From assembly GCA_016717115.1 (NCBI GenBank), contig JADKGE010000015.1:1-27772 (forward strand): a stretch of DNA of 27,772 nucleotides. The letters run 5' to 3'. The translations under genes and the position numbers were made by a program. Shown here piece by piece: positions 24,443 through 27,772 of this stretch (its first letter is position 1; the number at the start of each line of letters is the position of its first letter). The DNA comes from Actinomycetota bacterium. GTDB lineage: Bacteria; Actinomycetota; Actinomycetes; S36-B12. The notes beneath the pieces were generated by a model that did no database searches, was not told where the DNA came from, and was given only the letters and a program-made list of their open reading frames with translations.

Positions 24443-25756
24443 GTGATCCGTCGCATCGACCTCCGCGGTTCGCTCGTCGACCCCCGCACCGTCGTCCCGC
24501 GTGCGGCCATGGATGTCGCCGACGCCGGCGAGCGCATCAGGCCGATCATCGATGAGGTGCGGGACGAGGGTGCGTCGGCCGTCGCCCGCTGGACACAACT
24601 GCTCGACGGCATCACCCCACCGTCGCTGCGCGTTCCCGCGGAGCGCCTGCAGGAGTCCGTCGACGGGCTCGACCCCGCCGTGCGCGCGGCGCTTCTGGAG
24701 TCCATCAGCAGGGCCCGCCACGTGCACACCGACCAGCGTCGCGTCGACGTCACCACCGTGGTGGTACCGGGGGGAACGATCACCGAGCGGTGGCTGCCGG
24801 TCGATCGCGTGGGCCTGTACGTTCCCGGGGGCCGAGCCGTCTACCCCAGCAGCGTCATCATGAACGTCGTGCCGGCGCAGGTGGCGGGCGTGGCCTCCCT
24901 GGCGATCGTCTCGCCGCCCCAGCGCGACTTCGACGGCTGGCCCCACCCGACCATCCTCGCGGCGTGCGCCCTTCTGGGCGTTGATGAGGTGTACGCCGTC
25001 GGTGGCGCTCAGGCCGTAGCGATGCTCGCTTACGGCGTCGATCTGCCAGACGGCGGCAGGTGCGAGCCGGTCGACCTCGTCACCGGTCCCGGCAACATCT
25101 ACGTCACCGCCGCGAAGCGCGCCCTCCAGGGCGTCATCGGCATCGACTCCGAGGCCGGGCCCACCGAGGTGATGATCCTGGCCGACGACACCGCCGACCC
25201 CGGACACGTGGCGTCTGACCTGCTGAGCCAGGCGGAGCACGACGTGGTCGCGGCCGCCGTCCTCGTCACGGACTCCGTCGACCTGGCGGACGCAGTGGAG
25301 GTGGAGCTCGTGCGGCAGGTGGCCGCCACCAAGCACTCAGAGCGCATCACCGAGGCGCTGGCCGGCACGCAGAGCGCCGTCGTTCTCGTTGACAGCATCG
25401 ACGAGGGGCTGCGCATGGTCGACGCGTATGCCGCCGAGCACCTCGAGATCCACACACGCGATGCGCGCGAGGTGGCCATGCGGGTCCGGAACGCCGGCGC
25501 GATCTTCGTGGGCACCTATTCGCCCGTGTCCCTCGGCGACTACTGCGCCGGGTCCAACCACGTCCTGCCGACGGCCGGCTCGGCGCGGCACTCCTCTGGC
25601 CTGTCGGTTCAGTCCTTCCTTCGCGGCATCCACGTGATCGAGTACGACGAGAACGCCCTGCGCGACGTGGCCCCGCACGTGGTGGCGCTGGCCCATGCCG
25701 AGGATCTCCCCGGGCACGGGCAGGCGATCTCGATCCGGATCGACGACCAGTCGTGA
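24443..25756 (+). CDS. hisD: HisD, histidinol dehydrogenase
   Basis: 437 residues from GTG 24443. It oxidises L-histidinol to L-histidine with NAD in two steps and uses zinc. Marks in order are LPVDRVGLYVPGGRAVYPS, VYAVGGAQAVAMLAYG, the NAD-site block VDLVTGPGNIYVTAAKRAL, IDSEAGPTEVMILAD, the zinc/catalytic LLSQAEHD, YAAEHLEIHT, and GDYCAGSNHVLPTAG. Length is normal and the frame is clean. It is first in the operon, with the -10 box immediately upstream and no ribosome site, so the mRNA is probably leaderless. The stop overlaps the hisC GTG by 4 bp. Confidence 0.97.
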   Translation: MIRRIDLRGSLVDPRTVVPRAAMDVADAGERIRPIIDEVRDEGASAVARWTQLLDGITPPSLRVPAERLQESVDGLDPAVRAALLESISRARHVHTDQRRVDVTTVVVPGGTITERWLPVDRVGLYVPGGRAVYPSSVIMNVVPAQVAGVASLAIVSPPQRDFDGWPHPTILAACALLGVDEVYAVGGAQAVAMLAYGVDLPDGGRCEPVDLVTGPGNIYVTAAKRALQGVIGIDSEAGPTEVMILADDTADPGHVASDLLSQAEHDVVAAAVLVTDSVDLADAVEVELVRQVAATKHSERITEALAGTQSAVVLVDSIDEGLRMVDAYAAEHLEIHTRDAREVAMRVRNAGAIFVGTYSPVSLGDYCAGSNHVLPTAGSARHSSGLSVQSFLRGIHVIEYDENALRDVAPHVVALAHAEDLPGHGQAISIRIDDQS

Positions 25757-26874
25757 GCGCCGCCTTCGTCCCGCCGGTCCGCGAGGACTTGGTGGGGATC
25801 GCCTCCTACGGAGCCCCGCAACTGGACGTGCCGGCCCGGTTGAACGTCAACGAGAACCCCTTCCCGCTGCCTGACGACCTGACCGCCGCGATGGGCCGTG
25901 CCGTGGCGGGCACAGCGAAGGGGCTCAATCGCTATCCCGACCGCGACGCCGAACGCCTTCGCGCCGACCTCGCCGCCTACCTGCGCCGTGAAACCGGCGT
26001 CCGCGTCGGCGTTGACCAGGTCTGGGCGGCGAACGGATCCAACGAGGTCATGCACCACCTGTTCCTCGCCTTCGGCGGCCCGGGCCGCCTGGCCGTCACC
26101 TTCGACCCGACGTACTCGATGTACCCCGAGTACGCCAGGGACACCTTCACCGCGTACGAGTCGTTTCCGCGCCGCGCCGACTTCAGCATCGACGTCAGCG
26201 CGGCGATCCGCATCATCGCCGAGCGCTCGCCGGTCCTGGTTCTGCTCACCTCGCCCAACAACCCCACCGGGACCGCGCTGCCGCTCGACGACATCCGGGC
26301 GATCACGATCGCCGCGCTCGAAGCGGGCGCCATGGTGGTCGTCGACGAGGCCTACGCGGAGTTCCGTCGGGCGGGGACGCCCAGCGCGTGCGAGCTGCTC
26401 GCGGAGTTCCCCAACTTGGTCGTCACGCGCACGATGAGCAAGGCGTTCGCACTCGCGGGCGCACGAGTGGGCTACGCCGTGGCCGCGGATCCGGCCGTCG
26501 TGGACGTGCTCAAGGTGGTGCGCCTGCCCTACCACCTGTCGGCGGTCACCCAGGCCGTCGCGATCACCGCGCTCGAGCACTCCGACGTGCTGCAGGCGCA
26601 GGTGGCCCTTCTGCGCGAGGAGCGTGACCGGCTCTCAGGGTGGCTCGTCGACCAGGGCTTCACGGTCTCCGCGAGCGATGCCAACTTCATCCTCTTCGGC
26701 CTGTTCGACGACCGAGACGCCGTGTGGCGCGCCCTCCTCGACGACGGCGTCCTCATCCGGCAGACCGGCCCGCGTGAGTGGCTCCGCGTCACGGTCGGTA
26801 CCCCCGAGGAGAACGATATGTTTAGGCGGGCTCTCGCGAAGGCGACGTCGACGCGCGCGCCCGCACCATCGTGA
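25753..26874 (+). CDS. hisC: HisC, histidinol-phosphate aminotransferase
   Basis: 373 residues from GTG 25753. A fold-type I PLP enzyme that transaminates imidazole acetol phosphate with glutamate. Conserved blocks are LNVNENPFPLPDDL, NRYPDRDAERLRADLAAYL, AANGSNEVMHHL, LLTSPNNPTGTALPL, VVDEAYAEF, and the PLP lysine in RTMSKAFALAGARVGY. The final WLRVTVGTPEENDMF carries the substrate-phosphate arginine. It is followed by 31 bp before hisB. Confidence 0.96.
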   Translation: MSAAFVPPVREDLVGIASYGAPQLDVPARLNVNENPFPLPDDLTAAMGRAVAGTAKGLNRYPDRDAERLRADLAAYLRRETGVRVGVDQVWAANGSNEVMHHLFLAFGGPGRLAVTFDPTYSMYPEYARDTFTAYESFPRRADFSIDVSAAIRIIAERSPVLVLLTSPNNPTGTALPLDDIRAITIAALEAGAMVVVDEAYAEFRRAGTPSACELLAEFPNLVVTRTMSKAFALAGARVGYAVAADPAVVDVLKVVRLPYHLSAVTQAVAITALEHSDVLQAQVALLREERDRLSGWLVDQGFTVSASDANFILFGLFDDRDAVWRALLDDGVLIRQTGPREWLRVTVGTPEENDMFRRALAKATSTRAPAPS

Positions 26875-26905
26875 CGTTTCGCGTTCAGTGACGGAAGTAG
26901 GCGAC

Positions 26906-27502
26906 ATGGGGCGCACCGCGCGCATCGAACGCACCACCAAGGAGAGCAGCGTCCTGGTCGAGCTCGACCTCGACGGCACGGGCGCCAGCTCGATCGACAC
27001 CGGCGTGCCGTTCTTCGACCACATGCTGGCCCAGCTCGCCAAGCACGGTGGGCTCGACCTCGTCGTGCGGACCACCGGCGATCTCGACGTGGACGCGCAC
27101 CACACGGTCGAGGACACGTCGCTCGCCGTCGGGCAGGCCCTCAACGAGGCCTTGGGCGACCGTGCCGGCCTCCGCCGCTACGGCGACGCCCTGGTGCCCC
27201 TGGACGAATGCCTGGTCCAGTCCGCCGTCGACCTGTCCGGACGCCCCTACCTGGTGCACGTGGAGCCGGAACTCGTCGAGCTCATCGGCAGCTACGACAC
27301 CACGCTGACCCGGCACATCTGGGAGTCGATCGTCGCCACGTCGCAGATCACCCTTCACGTGCGGGTGCTGTCCGGTCGCAACGCCCACCACGTAGTCGAG
27401 GCGCAATTCAAGTCCGTCCGCCGGGTCCTTGCGGGACGCCGTCGTGATCGACCCCGCGTCGTCGGCGTGCCGTCGACGAAGGGCACGCTGACCGCGCCGT
27501 GA
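26906..27502 (+). CDS. hisB: HisB, imidazoleglycerol-phosphate dehydratase, with local frame disturbance
   Basis: 198 residues from ATG 26906 (GGAAG at 26893-26897); GTG 26888 would add six residues. It dehydrates imidazole glycerol phosphate using two manganese ions. Metal-site blocks are PFFDHMLAQLAKHGGLD, DAHHTVEDTSLAVGQAL, and GRNAHHVVEAQFKS. It is the monofunctional type with no phosphatase domain. Near the C-terminus residues 172-183 read RRVLAGRRRDRP, which does not fit the family. The +1 frame over 27420-27455 reads AGSLRDAVVIDP, which does, and the normal frame resumes with RVVGVPSTKGTL. One extra C at about 27418-27419 and one missing C in 27452-27455 explain this. The stop overlaps the hisH GTG. 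Confidence 0.94.
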   Translation: MGRTARIERTTKESSVLVELDLDGTGASSIDTGVPFFDHMLAQLAKHGGLDLVVRTTGDLDVDAHHTVEDTSLAVGQALNEALGDRAGLRRYGDALVPLDECLVQSAVDLSGRPYLVHVEPELVELIGSYDTTLTRHIWESIVATSQITLHVRVLSGRNAHHVVEAQFKSVRRVLAGRRRDRPRVVGVPSTKGTLTAP

Positions 27503-27772
27503 GGGCGCCTTCGGTGGTCGTCCTCGACTACGGCTCAGGGAACATGCGCTCCGCGCAGCGTGCCCTCGAGCGCGTCGGCGCCCACGTCACGGTGACGAGC
27601 GACTTCGACGCGGCCATGAACGCCGACGGCCTCGTCGTGCCGGGAGTGGGCGCCTATGCGGCGTGCATGGCCGGCATCCATGCCGTGCGCGGCGACGTCA
27701 TCGTCGACCGACGCCTTCGCCGGAGGTCGACCCGTTCTCGGGATCTGCGTGGGCATGCAGGTGCTCTTCGAC
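27499..27772 (+). CDS. hisH: HisH, imidazole glycerol phosphate synthase glutaminase subunit (3' truncated, frameshifted)
   Basis: N-terminal part only; the window ends within the gene. HisH is a class I glutamine amidotransferase that feeds ammonia to HisF. GTG 27499 overlaps the hisB stop. The sequence VVVLDYGSGNMRSAQRALER and LVVPGVGAYAACMAGI are diagnostic. After VIVDRRL the frame breaks: an extra C near 27718 turns the expected AGGRPVLGICVGMQVLFD, with the nucleophile Cys, into nonsense in the starting frame, though no stop occurs before the window end. The +1 frame from 27722 restores the family sequence to the last base. Confidence 0.9.
   Translation, partial: MRAPSVVVLDYGSGNMRSAQRALERVGAHVTVTSDFDAAMNADGLVVPGVGAYAACMAGIHAVRGDVIVDRRLRRRSTRSRDLRGHAGALR

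Overview
The window is a GC-rich stretch of an actinobacterial (Actinomycetota) chromosome. It holds the distal division and cell wall (dcw) cluster, then ileS, lspA, an rluD-type gene and dnaE, and ends in the start of the histidine operon. The evidence for the lineage is: ftsQ runs directly to ftsZ with no ftsA, ddl or murB; ftsZ is followed by pgeF, yggS, sepF, yggT and divIVA; MurE has the DNPR motif of meso-diaminopimelate ligases; and IleRS is of the eukaryote-like second type with a GTHH signature. From memory the gene content and neighbourhood resemble Streptomyces, but I cannot assign a genus.

Layout. 1-9119 is a tightly coupled + strand run: murE (5' truncated), murF, mraY, murD, ftsW, murG, murC and ftsQ. 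All but one junction overlaps by 4 bp. After a 195 bp promoter-bearing gap, 9315-13507 carries ftsZ, pgeF, yggS, sepF, yggT and a short divIVA. ileS (13526-16669) lies on the - strand, convergent with divIVA and divergent from a DksA/TraR-type zinc-finger gene whose N-terminus is 22 tandem copies of a six-residue Lys-rich repeat. lspA, an rluD-type gene and dnaE follow on +. A four-helix membrane protein gene (DUF2567-like) overlaps the end of dnaE. Two - strand genes come next (a YbaK-type deacylase and a LON-domain protein). Divergent from them is hisD-hisC-hisB-hisH, with hisH cut by the window edge.

The first part makes lipid II (MurE/F/D/C, MraY, MurG), polymerises septal wall (FtsW), builds and anchors the division ring (FtsQ, FtsZ, SepF) and directs polar growth (DivIVA). 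The rest is housekeeping: tRNA charging and editing, lipoprotein processing, rRNA modification, replication and histidine synthesis.

No stretch over 300 bases lacks a gene. The longest gaps are 9120-9314 and 16670-16911. I saw no tRNA, rRNA, IS element, prophage or CRISPR array, and no clearly novel system. The points most worth a second look are: dnaE, which appears to lack about 85 internal residues including the expected clamp-binding motif and also has a 3' frameshift; single-base indels in hisB and hisH; overlapping divergent leaderless promoters between the LON gene and hisD; the repeat-tailed zinc-finger protein; and the GTHH IleRS. The indels cluster in the right half, so sequence error must be excluded first.
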